Source: Clostridiales bacterium
GTDB lineage: Bacteria; Bacillota; Clostridia; Monoglobales; Monoglobaceae
Assembly: GCA_016303265.1 (NCBI GenBank)
Contig: JAEDLZ010000074.1
Location: 1 to 6,477, forward strand
DNA length: 6,477 nt
Direction: 5' to 3'
How positions within the stretch are numbered: the first letter of the stretch is position 1; the number at the start of each line of letters is the position of its first letter. Both the position numbers and the translations under genes were made by a program. The notes under the pieces are model-generated. The model was given only the letters and a program-made list of their open reading frames with translations. It made no database searches and was not told where the DNA came from. Shown here piece by piece: positions 1 to 6,413 of this stretch.

Positions 1-19
1 CAAGAGATTTATATCGACG

Positions 20-51
20 AAAAAACGACTTGTCGAAACAAGTCGTTTTTT
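20..51 (-). terminator. Rho-independent terminator of the tRNA-Pro gene
   Basis: A perfect 8-bp GC-containing stem (CGACTTGT at 26-33 with ACAAGTCG at 38-45) closes a CGAA loop. It is flanked by A6 (20-25) and T6 (46-51), so the stem can extend to 14 bp. Read on the minus strand, the hairpin ends in a run of T two bases past the encoded CCA of the tRNA, as expected for a terminator. Because both flanks are A/T runs it could also stop plus-strand transcription entering from the left. Confidence 0.88.
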
Positions 52-52
52 C

Positions 53-129
53 TGGTCGAGGTTACAGGATTTGAACCTGTGGCCCCCTGGTCCCAAACCA
101 GGTGCGCTACCAAACTGCGCTAAACCTCG
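53..129 (-). tRNA. tRNA-Pro (anticodon UGG)
   Basis: The minus strand folds into a standard 77-nt tRNA cloverleaf. The acceptor stem is CGAGGTT (129-123) with AACCTCG (63-57), followed by discriminator A and an encoded CCA (55-53). The D arm contains AGCGC, the GTTTGGTA loop and GCGC. The anticodon stem CCTGG/CCAGG closes a TTTGGGA loop whose central triplet is TGG, which is the proline anticodon. The T arm is ACAGG, TTCAAAT, CCTGT. UGG can read all proline codons by wobble. The gene has its own strong promoter upstream and a hairpin terminator directly downstream, so it appears to be a single-gene unit. No att-like duplication of its 3' end is visible in the window. Confidence 0.97.
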
Positions 130-142
130 ATACACCTTGTTT

Positions 143-171
143 ATTATACCCGCTTTCGCAGTATTTGTCAA
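143..171 (-). promoter_or_regulatory. Consensus sigma-A promoter for tRNA-Pro
   Basis: On the minus strand TTGACA (171-166) and TATAAT (148-143) are separated by exactly 17 bp (149-165). Both boxes match the vegetative sigma factor consensus perfectly. Initiation about 7 bases past the -10 box would fall near 136, giving a 5' leader of about 7 nt before the tRNA at 129. Such strength fits a stable RNA gene. Confidence 0.9.
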
Positions 172-245
172 GGCATTTGGTGAAATATTCCGAAAATATC
201 CCCAAGCCTCTGCTATATACACCCGATTCCAAATCTCTCCGCCGG

Positions 246-278
246 AAAAATTTTTTATGCGGCAGACCGCCTGCCGCA
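246..278 (-). terminator. Possible weak terminator after the DUF5662 gene
   Basis: TGCGGCAG (258-265) and CTGCCGCA (271-278) form a perfect 8-bp stem with a 5-nt loop. On the minus strand this lies about 22 bases after the DUF5662 stop codon. The following bases read TAAAAAATTTTT, so the T run is displaced about 7 bases from the stem, which is not ideal for intrinsic termination. A competing stem, GCCGCA (273-278) with TGCGGC (291-296), shares one arm. The rest of the 130-300 gap holds only the tRNA promoter and no gene that I can support. Confidence 0.45.
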
Positions 279-300
279 CCTTCTTAAAGCTGCGGCGAAT

Positions 301-831
301 CTAATATGACTTCGTTTTTCTTATTTCTTCAAAGGTTTTTTCTTCGCCCTGCTCGGAAAGCATAATCAGCCATTTTTCCAATAAATCCGAGGTTTCGGGA
401 TGGATTAAAGTGCGGCGCGGCTTACCTCCCATAAAATATTCAAGCGGGTGAGAATCCGTATAATTCTCCTTCTGATAAATCTTGCTTGCGGCAATGCGGT
501 CACAAAACATCTCTTTGACATATTTAATGGGCATTTTTACCCCACAACGCTGCCTTATATCAGGGTTATAATCATTCCAGTATTCAAAATGATGCTTGTT
601 TCTTCCCTTATGATGAAGCCACGCCAAAGAATAGCCGTAAATCTGCCGTTCCTTTTCATTGGGGCTTTTTTTACCGTCGCTGTAATATTTAACCCCCCTG
701 AAAAATTCCGTCGGGGTATACTTGGATAAATCGTGGCGAAGCCCCTGCCACAAAATTCCTGCCTTTGCACAATGAACAATAACTTTATGCCTGTGCTTTG
801 TTATCGTCATAAAATGTCCCAATAATTTCAA
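301..831 (-). CDS. DUF5662 family protein, function unknown
   Basis: This 176-residue soluble protein has no signal peptide or membrane segment. From recall of the family I assign it to DUF5662, found in Clostridia and phages. The matching blocks are an N-terminal KLLGHFMTITKHRHKV segment, HDLSKYTPTEF (residues 33-43), GYSLAWLHHKGRNKHHFEYW (66-85), MPIKYVKEMFCDRIAAS (100-116) and a C-terminal IHPETSDLLEKWL helix. The length is usual for the family. The start is uncertain. I chose TTG at 831-829 because AAAGGTGAT ends 4 bases before it and family members typically begin MKLLGHF. GTG at 840 lies inside that Shine-Dalgarno site and would be nearly leaderless; ATG at 810 lacks a good site. The stop is TAG at 303-301. 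No biochemical role is established. The conserved H, HD, HH, HH and D residues suggest metal binding, as an inference only. It is transcribed alone, divergently from ispG. Confidence 0.87.
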   Translation of the reverse strand: MKLLGHFMTITKHRHKVIVHCAKAGILWQGLRHDLSKYTPTEFFRGVKYYSDGKKSPNEKERQIYGYSLAWLHHKGRNKHHFEYWNDYNPDIRQRCGVKMPIKYVKEMFCDRIAASKIYQKENYTDSHPLEYFMGGKPRRTLIHPETSDLLEKWLIMLSEQGEEKTFEEIRKTKSY

Positions 832-835
832 TTTA

Positions 836-844
836 ATCACCTTT
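836..844 (-). promoter_or_regulatory. Shine-Dalgarno site that decides the DUF5662 start
   Basis: The minus strand reads AAAGGTGAT, a long match to the 16S rRNA 3' end complement (AAGGAGGTGATC). It ends 4 bases (6 from AGGTG) before TTG at 831 and physically contains the alternative GTG start at 840. It therefore favours TTG as the initiator. Confidence 0.65.
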
Positions 845-847
845 TAC

Positions 848-876
848 ATAATAACACAAAAAATTGCTTTTGTAAA
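848..876 (-). promoter_or_regulatory. Sigma-A promoter for the DUF5662 gene
   Basis: On the minus strand TTTACA (876-871) and TATTAT (853-848) are spaced 17 bp apart. Each box has one mismatch to consensus. The predicted start near 841 gives a very short leader containing most of the Shine-Dalgarno site, which argues against the GTG at 840 as start codon. An overlapping TATAAT (881-876) has no matching -35 box at the right distance. Confidence 0.65.
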
Positions 877-890
877 TTATATTATTTGCC

Positions 891-919
891 TTGAAAGAAA
901 AAATTATTTGTGCTACAAT
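891..919 (+). promoter_or_regulatory. Sigma-A promoter (extended -10) for ispG-polC
   Basis: TTGAAA (891-896) and TACAAT (914-919) are separated by 17 bp, and TG at 911-912 gives an extended -10 (TGCTACAAT). Predicted initiation near 926 leaves a leader of about 25 nt before the ispG ATG, too short for a riboswitch or attenuator. The -35 box sits 14 bp from that of the divergent DUF5662 promoter. Confidence 0.8.
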
Positions 920-939
920 ATCTGTATACGACAAATTTC

Positions 940-944
940 GAGGT
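940..944 (+). promoter_or_regulatory. Ribosome binding site of ispG
   Basis: GAGGT ends 6 bases before ATG at 951. It supports this ATG over an in-frame TTG at 891 that lies inside the -35 box and upstream of the predicted transcription start. Confidence 0.8.
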
Positions 945-950
945 ACAGAT

Positions 951-1982
951 ATGAAAATTTCAATCGGAAATATAAAAATCGGAGACGGCGAGAAAATTGC
1001 CGTTCAGTCTATGGCAAATGTTCCGGCGAGGGAGAAGGCAAAAATAATTAGGCAGATAAACGACCTGGACAGGGCGGGCTGTGACATTGTCCGCTTTGCA
1101 GTACCGGACGAGGAAAGTGCAAAAGCCGTATATGACATAAAAAGCAAGACAAGGGTTCCGCTTGTTGCGGACATTCATTTTGATTACCGCCTTGCCTTAA
1201 TGTGCATTGAACGGGGCATAGACAAGGTTCGGATAAATCCCGGAAATATCGGAAGTGAGGAAAACGCGAAAAAGGTTCTTCTGGCGGCAAAATCGGCGAA
1301 AATCCCCATTCGCATTGGGGTCAACGGAGGCTCGCTTGAAAAGGAAATTTTAAACAAATACGGTGCAATAACGCCTGAAGGCATGGTTGAATCCGCAGTC
1401 AGGCACATAAGGCTTATGGAAAAATATGATTTTCACGATATTGTTGTTTCCATAAAATCCTCCGATGTTAAGAAAACCATTTCGGCATACCGCCTTGCCC
1501 GCGAAACCTTTGACTATCCCCTGCACCTGGGCGTTACCGAGGCAGGGACATATACGGGCGGACTTGTTAAATCCGCAATAGGCATAGGCTCGCTCCTTGC
1601 CGACGGGATCGGCGAAACCATAAGAGTTTCCCTGACCGACGACCCCGTTCGGGAGGTTGAAGCGGCAAAGCTCATTTTGTCTGCGCTTAATATGGGAGAA
1701 AAGACTGTTCAGGTTATATCCTGCCCCACCTGCGGAAGGACGAAGATAAATCTTATTGATATTGCGGAAAAGGTTACCGAATCTGTTAAAGATATTAAAA
1801 AAGATGTAACAGTTGCGGTTATGGGCTGCGTCGTTAACGGCCCGGGTGAAGCTAAAGATGCCGACATAGGCATAGCCGGCGGCGACGGCTGCGCCATCCT
1901 GTTTAAAAAAGGTGAAATTGTGGGGAAAATTTCCGAGAACAGGATTGTCCAAACGCTTATTGACGAAATAAAAAAGATGTAA
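951..1982 (+). CDS. ispG: 4-hydroxy-3-methylbut-2-enyl diphosphate synthase IspG (GcpE)
   Basis: IspG is a cytoplasmic [4Fe-4S] enzyme. It reductively opens 2-C-methyl-D-erythritol 2,4-cyclodiphosphate to HMBPP, the penultimate step of the MEP isoprenoid pathway, using electrons from ferredoxin or flavodoxin. The 343-residue protein matches the compact bacterial form. An N-terminal TIM barrel carries VQSMAN, CDIVRFAVPD, ADIHFDY (D74, H76), KVRINPGNIG, RIGVNGGSLE and LGVTEAG (E197). The C-terminal cluster domain has CPTCGRT (C258, C261) and GCVVNGPGE (C293, E300), which supply the three cysteines and one glutamate expected to hold the cluster. All key motifs are intact. The ATG at 951 has GAGGT 6 bases upstream and the normal family N-terminus. 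The gene is first in a probable ispG-polC operon with its own promoter. dxr and rseP, which often precede it in Clostridia, are not next to it. Confidence 0.97.
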   Translation: MKISIGNIKIGDGEKIAVQSMANVPAREKAKIIRQINDLDRAGCDIVRFAVPDEESAKAVYDIKSKTRVPLVADIHFDYRLALMCIERGIDKVRINPGNIGSEENAKKVLLAAKSAKIPIRIGVNGGSLEKEILNKYGAITPEGMVESAVRHIRLMEKYDFHDIVVSIKSSDVKKTISAYRLARETFDYPLHLGVTEAGTYTGGLVKSAIGIGSLLADGIGETIRVSLTDDPVREVEAAKLILSALNMGEKTVQVISCPTCGRTKINLIDIAEKVTESVKDIKKDVTVAVMGCVVNGPGEAKDADIGIAGGDGCAILFKKGEIVGKISENRIVQTLIDEIKKM

Positions 1983-1986
1983 AGGA
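1981..1986 (+). promoter_or_regulatory. Ribosome binding site of polC overlapping the ispG stop
   Basis: AAAGGA begins within the ispG TAA (1980-1982) and ends 9 bases before TTG at 1996. There is no ATG or GTG start nearby in this frame. Ribosomes terminating on ispG would sit on this site, so translational coupling is plausible. Confidence 0.65.
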
Positions 1987-1995
1987 ACGATAGAA

Positions 1996-4900
1996 TTGGC
2001 AACACTTCTTGATTTGTTTGACAAGGTTTCCATAACGGAGGCCTTTGCGAAAAAACTCGAAAAATCTCAAATAACGGATGCGCATCTGGATGTTTCGGGC
2101 AATGCAGTTACGGTGAGCATAAGGAGCGGCGAGCTTATAGATGCGGATGAGCTTTGTAATTTTATATCCTGCGCGAAAAATAAATACTCTCTGTCCGAGC
2201 TTACGGTTAATACCGTATATGAAAATATGGAGTTTACGGAAGAATACGGTGCAAATCTTATAAAAGAGCTGCGTATAGCCCTGCCCAACTGCCGTATGTT
2301 CTTGGGCGGTGCCACGGCAGAGCCGGACGGTGATACAATTCTGATAAAGAATATCCGAGGCGGAGCGGAAATTCTTAAAAGAAGCAATTGCGCACAGCTT
2401 GCATCGAGAATCGCAGGCAGTGAGCTTAAAAGAAGCTTTACCGCAAAGCTTGTGTGCGATGAGTTTGACCGCGAAGCGCACATAAAGGAATGTGACCGTC
2501 TGACGGACGAAAAATCCAAAGCGGCGGCAGTGCCTGCCGCACAAAGCAGCCCGGTTGTTTCCTCAAGGCCGGCAGGAATTGACGCAGGCCACATTTTCGG
2601 GATTCCTATCAAAGAAACGAAAATTACTCCTATTATCGATATTGTTGAGGGTACGGGAATCTCCGTTATCTGCGGCGAAATTATCGACTGCGAAATCCGT
2701 GATCTGCAAAAAGGCGGCAAGCTTACGGGCAATGTAGTTGCCGACTTTGACCTGGGCGATGATGAATGGGGAATTTCCTGCCACTTATTTACCAAAGCGG
2801 AAAAGTTCAAAAAAGCGAAGCCCTACATGGCAAAGGGGAACTTTCTTAAGGTTCGGGGCGAATATAAGCAGGACGATTACAGCCATGAATATAAATTCAA
2901 TGTACTTTCCATGGAGCTCCTTGAAAAGCCGCCCATGCGCCGGGATGAGGCAGAGCAAAAGCGCGTTGAGCTTCATTTACATACAAAAATGAGCGCAAAG
3001 GACGCCATAACCTCAGCAGAAGACCTTATAAAACGCGCCGCAGACTGGGGGCATCCGGCGATTGCCATAACAGACCACGGTGTTGCCCAGGCGTTTCCCG
3101 AGGCGCAGAAAACGGCGGGAGCAATTTCCAAAAAAGGCGGCCACATAAAAATTTTGTACGGCACTGAGGGATATTTCATAAATGATGTTCCTCTTTGGAA
3201 AAATTACAGCTATAAGGGCGGCACATACACCGTCTTTGACCTTGAAACAACGGGGCTGTACCCAAATTCCGATAAAATAACGGAAATCGGAGCCGTTAAA
3301 ATCGAGAACGGGGTTTTGGGCAAAACCTTCAGCGCTCTCGTTAATCCCGAAATGCCCATTCCAGAAAATATTACTAATCTTACGGGTATTTCCGACGATA
3401 TGGTAAGAAACTGTCCGACTATCGGGGAAATTCTTCCGGATTTTTTGGAGTTTTGCAAGGGTTCAACCGTAGTTGCCCACAATGCAAAATTTGACATCTC
3501 GTTTATAAAAGCAGCGTGCGGAGGTTTGGGATTGGAATTTAACAATCCGTCCCTTGACACGGTGGAGCTTTCAAAGGAAATGTTCCCCGATGAAAAAAAG
3601 CATAATCTCGACGCACTTACAAAGCGGCTTAATATAAGCCTTGAAAACCACCACCGCGCCGTTGACGATGCAACGGCAACCGCCGAGGCGTTCATCAGGC
3701 TGATGGATATGAAAGAGGCAAAATCCGATAAGGGAGAATATTACGATATAACAAATCGTCCCGAATTTTTAAAACAGCAGTATCATCATATTATAATACT
3801 GGCTAAAAATATGGTGGGCATAAAAAATCTGTACCGTCTTATCTCAAAATCGAATCTGGATTACTTTTATAAGCGGCCGAGAATCCCGAAAAGCGAGCTG
3901 ATAAAACACCGTGACGGGCTGATTATAGGCTCCGCCTGCGAGCAGGGCGAAATCTACAAGGCGATTCGGGAGGGAAAGTCCCAAGAGGAGCTTGAAGCGC
4001 TTGCCTCCTTTTACGACTATCTTGAAATTCAGCCCATCGGCAACGATGAATTTATGATAAGAAACGGCATGGTAAGCGGCGAGGAGGATTTAAGGGAAAT
4101 AAACCGCAAAATTGTTGCTTTGGGTGATAAAACAGGCAAAAAAGTTGCGGCCACCTGCGATGTTCATTTTATGGACCCGGACGACGCCATATACCGCCGG
4201 GTTCTTCAGGGGGCGCAAGGATACGCCGACGCAGATAAGCAAGCACCCCTCTATTTCAGAACGACCGAGGAAATGCTGGAGGAATTTTCCTATCTCGGCG
4301 AGGAAAAGGCACGAGAAGTTGTTATAACCAACACAAACTACATTGCTGATATGATTGAGGAGCTTAAGCCGCTAAGGAGCGGTTCTTATCCACCGTCAAT
4401 CGAGAACTGCGAAGAGGACCTCAGTAATATGTGTCACGAGTTTGCCCATAAGGTTTACGGCAATCCTCTTCCGCCCATTGTTCAGGCAAGAATGGACAGG
4501 GAGCTAAACTGCATACTGGGCTATGGCTATGCGGTTATGTACATGATTGCCCATAAGCTGGTTAAAAAATCGAACGAGGCAGGGTATCTGGTGGGGTCAA
4601 GAGGCTCTGTCGGCTCGTCCTTTGCGGCGTTCCTTGCAGGGATAACAGAGGTTAATGCCCTCTGTCCGCACTATATCTGCCCTAAGTGCAAGCACAGCGA
4701 ATTTTTCGAGAACGGCGAATACACAATCGGAATTGATATGCCGGATAAGAACTGTCCGGATTGCGGAACAAAAATGAAGAAGGACGGCTTTAATATCCCC
4801 TTTGAAACCTTTCTCGGCTTTGAGGGTGACAAAGTTCCCGATATTGACCTTAACTTCTCGGGAGAATATCAGGCAACCGCTCATAAATATGTTGAGGAGC

Positions 4901-6273
4901 TTTTCGGCGAAGGATATGTTTTCAAGGCCGGCACAATCGGCACAATAGCCGATAAAACCGCAATCGGCTTTGCCAAAAAGTATTACGAAAAACAGGGAAT
5001 CAACGCTCCTATGGCAGAGATTAAGCGTGTTTCACGAGGCCTTGAAAATATTAAAAACACTACAGGTCAACACCCCGGCGGCGTTATTGTATGCCCTAAA
5101 ACAATGGATATACACGACTTCTGCCCTGTTCAGCACCCGGCGGATAAAAAGGATTCGGGAATAATAACCACCCACTTTGACTTCCACTCAATCCACGACA
5201 ATCTGCTCAAGCTGGATATTCTCGGTCACGATGACCCGTCAACAATCCGTATGCTTGAGGATTTGACCGGGGTTAATGTTAAGGAGATTCCTCTTGACGA
5301 CCCCGAAACAATGAGTATCTTCTCAAGCACGGAGGCAATCGGAGTTACCCCCGACCAGATTAAAAGCAAGGTCGGAACCTTCGGTGTTCCCGAATTTGGG
5401 ACATCTTTTACAAGGCAAATGCTTCTCGACACACTCCCCACCACCTTCTATGAGCTTGTAATCATAGCAGGGCTTTCCCACGGCACGGATGTTTGGCTGA
5501 ACAACGCTCAGGATTTGGTTAAAAAAGGAATTGCCAGCCTTTCGGAGGTTATCGGTCTGCGTGATGATATTATGACATACCTGCTGCTCCATGGTCTTGA
5601 ACCGAAAATGGCGTTTAACATTATGGAATTTGTCCGCAAGGGCCGTGCCGCAAAGGAGGGTATGCCTCCCGAATATGAGCAGGCAATGATTGAGCACGAT
5701 GTTCCGAGCTGGTATATTGAATCCTGTAAGAAGATAAAGTATATGTTCCCCAAGGCACACGCCGCGGCATATGTTATGATGAGCTTTCGCGTTGCTTATT
5801 TCAAGGTACACTATCCTGTTGAATTCTATATTGCATATTATACGGTTCGTGCGGACTTGTTTGATGTTGCGCTTATGGCAAAGGGCGATGATGCATTGGT
5901 AAACGAAATGCACAAGATAGAACACGCCGGAAATCTTTCCGCAACAGAGAAAAGCCTTTATACCATTATGGAGGTTGTTCATGAAATGTACCAAAGGGGT
6001 TTTGAATTTCTGCCCGTAGATTTGTATAAATCGGATTCAAAGAAATTCCGTAAAATAGACGGAAAGATTCTGCCGCCGCTTAACGCATTCGGCGGAGTGG
6101 GAACGGCGGCGGCCGAAAGTATTGTCGCGGCAAGAGAGGACGGCGAATTTATATCCCGCGAGGACCTTAAAAACCGTGCAGGAATAAATAAAAGCGTTAT
6201 GGAAACCCTTGCCGACAACGGGGTTTTGGACGGGCTCCCGGAAACCAGTCAGATTTCCTTGTTTGAAATGTAG
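1996..6273 (+). CDS. polC: DNA polymerase III subunit alpha, PolC type
   Basis: PolC is the replicative DNA polymerase of Firmicutes, with built-in 3'-5' proofreading, and works with the sliding clamp and loader at the fork. The 1425-residue protein matches the usual PolC length (B. subtilis about 1437). Order: N-terminal domain (1-170), an A/P/S-rich linker (173-195), OB fold (about 218-310), first PHP part (H327, H329, D360, H361, E391), inserted DEDDh exonuclease (D415, E417, D500, H553, D558), second PHP part (about 588-745, with D722 and H724), and polymerase core. The core has GSRGSVGSS (867-875), a four-Cys zinc site (C895, C898, C920, C923), catalytic PDIDLNFSGE (D949, D951) and LDILGHDD (D1074), TTGQHPGG (1022-1029) and FPKAH (1251-1255). 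A helix-hairpin-helix-like segment (about 1360-1375) precedes a C-terminal clamp-binding QISLF (1419-1423). No key residue is missing. Start TTG is chosen for AAAGGA upstream. It probably shares a transcript with ispG. Confidence 0.98.
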   Translation: MATLLDLFDKVSITEAFAKKLEKSQITDAHLDVSGNAVTVSIRSGELIDADELCNFISCAKNKYSLSELTVNTVYENMEFTEEYGANLIKELRIALPNCRMFLGGATAEPDGDTILIKNIRGGAEILKRSNCAQLASRIAGSELKRSFTAKLVCDEFDREAHIKECDRLTDEKSKAAAVPAAQSSPVVSSRPAGIDAGHIFGIPIKETKITPIIDIVEGTGISVICGEIIDCEIRDLQKGGKLTGNVVADFDLGDDEWGISCHLFTKAEKFKKAKPYMAKGNFLKVRGEYKQDDYSHEYKFNVLSMELLEKPPMRRDEAEQKRVELHLHTKMSAKDAITSAEDLIKRAADWGHPAIAITDHGVAQAFPEAQKTAGAISKKGGHIKILYGTEGYFINDVPLWKNYSYKGGTYTVFDLETTGLYPNSDKITEIGAVKIENGVLGKTFSALVNPEMPIPENITNLTGISDDMVRNCPTIGEILPDFLEFCKGSTVVAHNAKFDISFIKAACGGLGLEFNNPSLDTVELSKEMFPDEKKHNLDALTKRLNISLENHHRAVDDATATAEAFIRLMDMKEAKSDKGEYYDITNRPEFLKQQYHHIIILAKNMVGIKNLYRLISKSNLDYFYKRPRIPKSELIKHRDGLIIGSACEQGEIYKAIREGKSQEELEALASFYDYLEIQPIGNDEFMIRNGMVSGEEDLREINRKIVALGDKTGKKVAATCDVHFMDPDDAIYRRVLQGAQGYADADKQAPLYFRTTEEMLEEFSYLGEEKAREVVITNTNYIADMIEELKPLRSGSYPPSIENCEEDLSNMCHEFAHKVYGNPLPPIVQARMDRELNCILGYGYAVMYMIAHKLVKKSNEAGYLVGSRGSVGSSFAAFLAGITEVNALCPHYICPKCKHSEFFENGEYTIGIDMPDKNCPDCGTKMKKDGFNIPFETFLGFEGDKVPDIDLNFSGEYQATAHKYVEELFGEGYVFKAGTIGTIADKTAIGFAKKYYEKQGINAPMAEIKRVSRGLENIKNTTGQHPGGVIVCPKTMDIHDFCPVQHPADKKDSGIITTHFDFHSIHDNLLKLDILGHDDPSTIRMLEDLTGVNVKEIPLDDPETMSIFSSTEAIGVTPDQIKSKVGTFGVPEFGTSFTRQMLLDTLPTTFYELVIIAGLSHGTDVWLNNAQDLVKKGIASLSEVIGLRDDIMTYLLLHGLEPKMAFNIMEFVRKGRAAKEGMPPEYEQAMIEHDVPSWYIESCKKIKYMFPKAHAAAYVMMSFRVAYFKVHYPVEFYIAYYTVRADLFDVALMAKGDDALVNEMHKIEHAGNLSATEKSLYTIMEVVHEMYQRGFEFLPVDLYKSDSKKFRKIDGKILPPLNAFGGVGTAAAESIVAAREDGEFISREDLKNRAGINKSVMETLADNGVLDGLPETSQISLFEM

Positions 6274-6284
6274 AAGGCTGTATG

Positions 6285-6305
6285 CTGCAAAATTGCAGTC
6301 TGCAA
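6285..6305. repeat. Interleaved inverted repeat downstream of polC
   Basis: CTGCAA (6285-6290), TTGCAG (6293-6298) and CTGCAA (6300-6305) lie in a row, so the middle copy can pair with either neighbour. The spacers are 2 bp and 1 bp, too short for stable single-strand hairpins but forming near-perfect duplex palindromes. It lies 12 bases after the polC stop codon. Role unknown; it could be a protein-binding site or part of a dispersed repeat. Confidence 0.6.
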
Positions 6306-6343
6306 TCCACCGCAATTTACGGCAAAGCGACAATTGACCGCAA
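6303..6343. repeat. Imperfect 13-bp direct repeat
   Basis: CAATCCACCGCAA (6303-6315) recurs as CAATTGACCGCAA (6331-6343), matching at 11 of 13 positions with a 28-bp period. A small AAAAGC-CTCC-GCTTTT inverted repeat follows at 6343-6358. The stretch has no credible coding potential. Confidence 0.5.
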
Positions 6344-6383
6344 AAAGCCTCCGCTTTTGGGGTGTACTCTTAAGGATAGTCTA

Positions 6384-6413
6384 AAAGGCTCTCGCGAAAT
6401 TGCGAGAGCCTTT
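6384..6413 (+). terminator. Rho-independent terminator of ispG-polC
   Basis: GGCTCTCGC (6387-6395) and GCGAGAGCC (6402-6410) form a perfect 9-bp GC-rich stem around a GAAATT loop. AAA (6384-6386) pairs with TTT (6411-6413), giving 12 bp. The T run on the plus strand is short (TTTAATCGTT). On the minus strand the hairpin ends in TTTT, so it may also stop a converging transcript. It lies about 110 bases after the polC stop and marks the likely operon end. From here to the window end (6414-6477) I see nothing but AT-rich sequence with two ATTCCCAT copies. Confidence 0.8.

Noticed and set aside
53..129. tRNA-Pro as an integration site for a mobile element
   Set aside because: No integrase gene and no duplicated tRNA 3' end were seen in the window; the tRNA is directly followed by its own terminator.
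71..304. Plus-strand reading frames over the tRNA and the gap to 304
   Set aside because: They run antisense through the tRNA-Pro gene and its promoter, lack a credible ribosome binding site and resemble no family I know.
448..729. Plus-strand reading frame opposite the DUF5662 gene
   Set aside because: It is the antisense shadow of a recognised protein family; its hydrophobic stretch follows from the complementary codons.
891..950. Twenty-residue N-terminal extension of IspG from a TTG at 891
   Set aside because: The TTG is part of the -35 box and upstream of the predicted transcription start; the family N-terminus begins at the ATG at 951, which has a proper ribosome binding site.
926..950. 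Riboswitch or attenuator in the ispG leader
   Set aside because: The predicted leader is only about 25 nt and forms no notable structure.
1350..2810. Long antisense frames opposite ispG and the start of polC (up to about 247 codons)
   Set aside because: They are byproducts of codon bias in strongly conserved sense genes; no promoter, ribosome binding site or recognisable domains.
3229..3720. Exonuclease block inside PolC as an intein or foreign insertion
   Set aside because: A DEDDh exonuclease inserted into the PHP domain is the normal architecture of PolC; motifs and spacing match the family.
5323..5994. 223-codon antisense frame opposite the polC 3' half
   Set aside because: The sense strand encodes highly conserved PolC polymerase-core sequence, so the antisense frame is coincidental.
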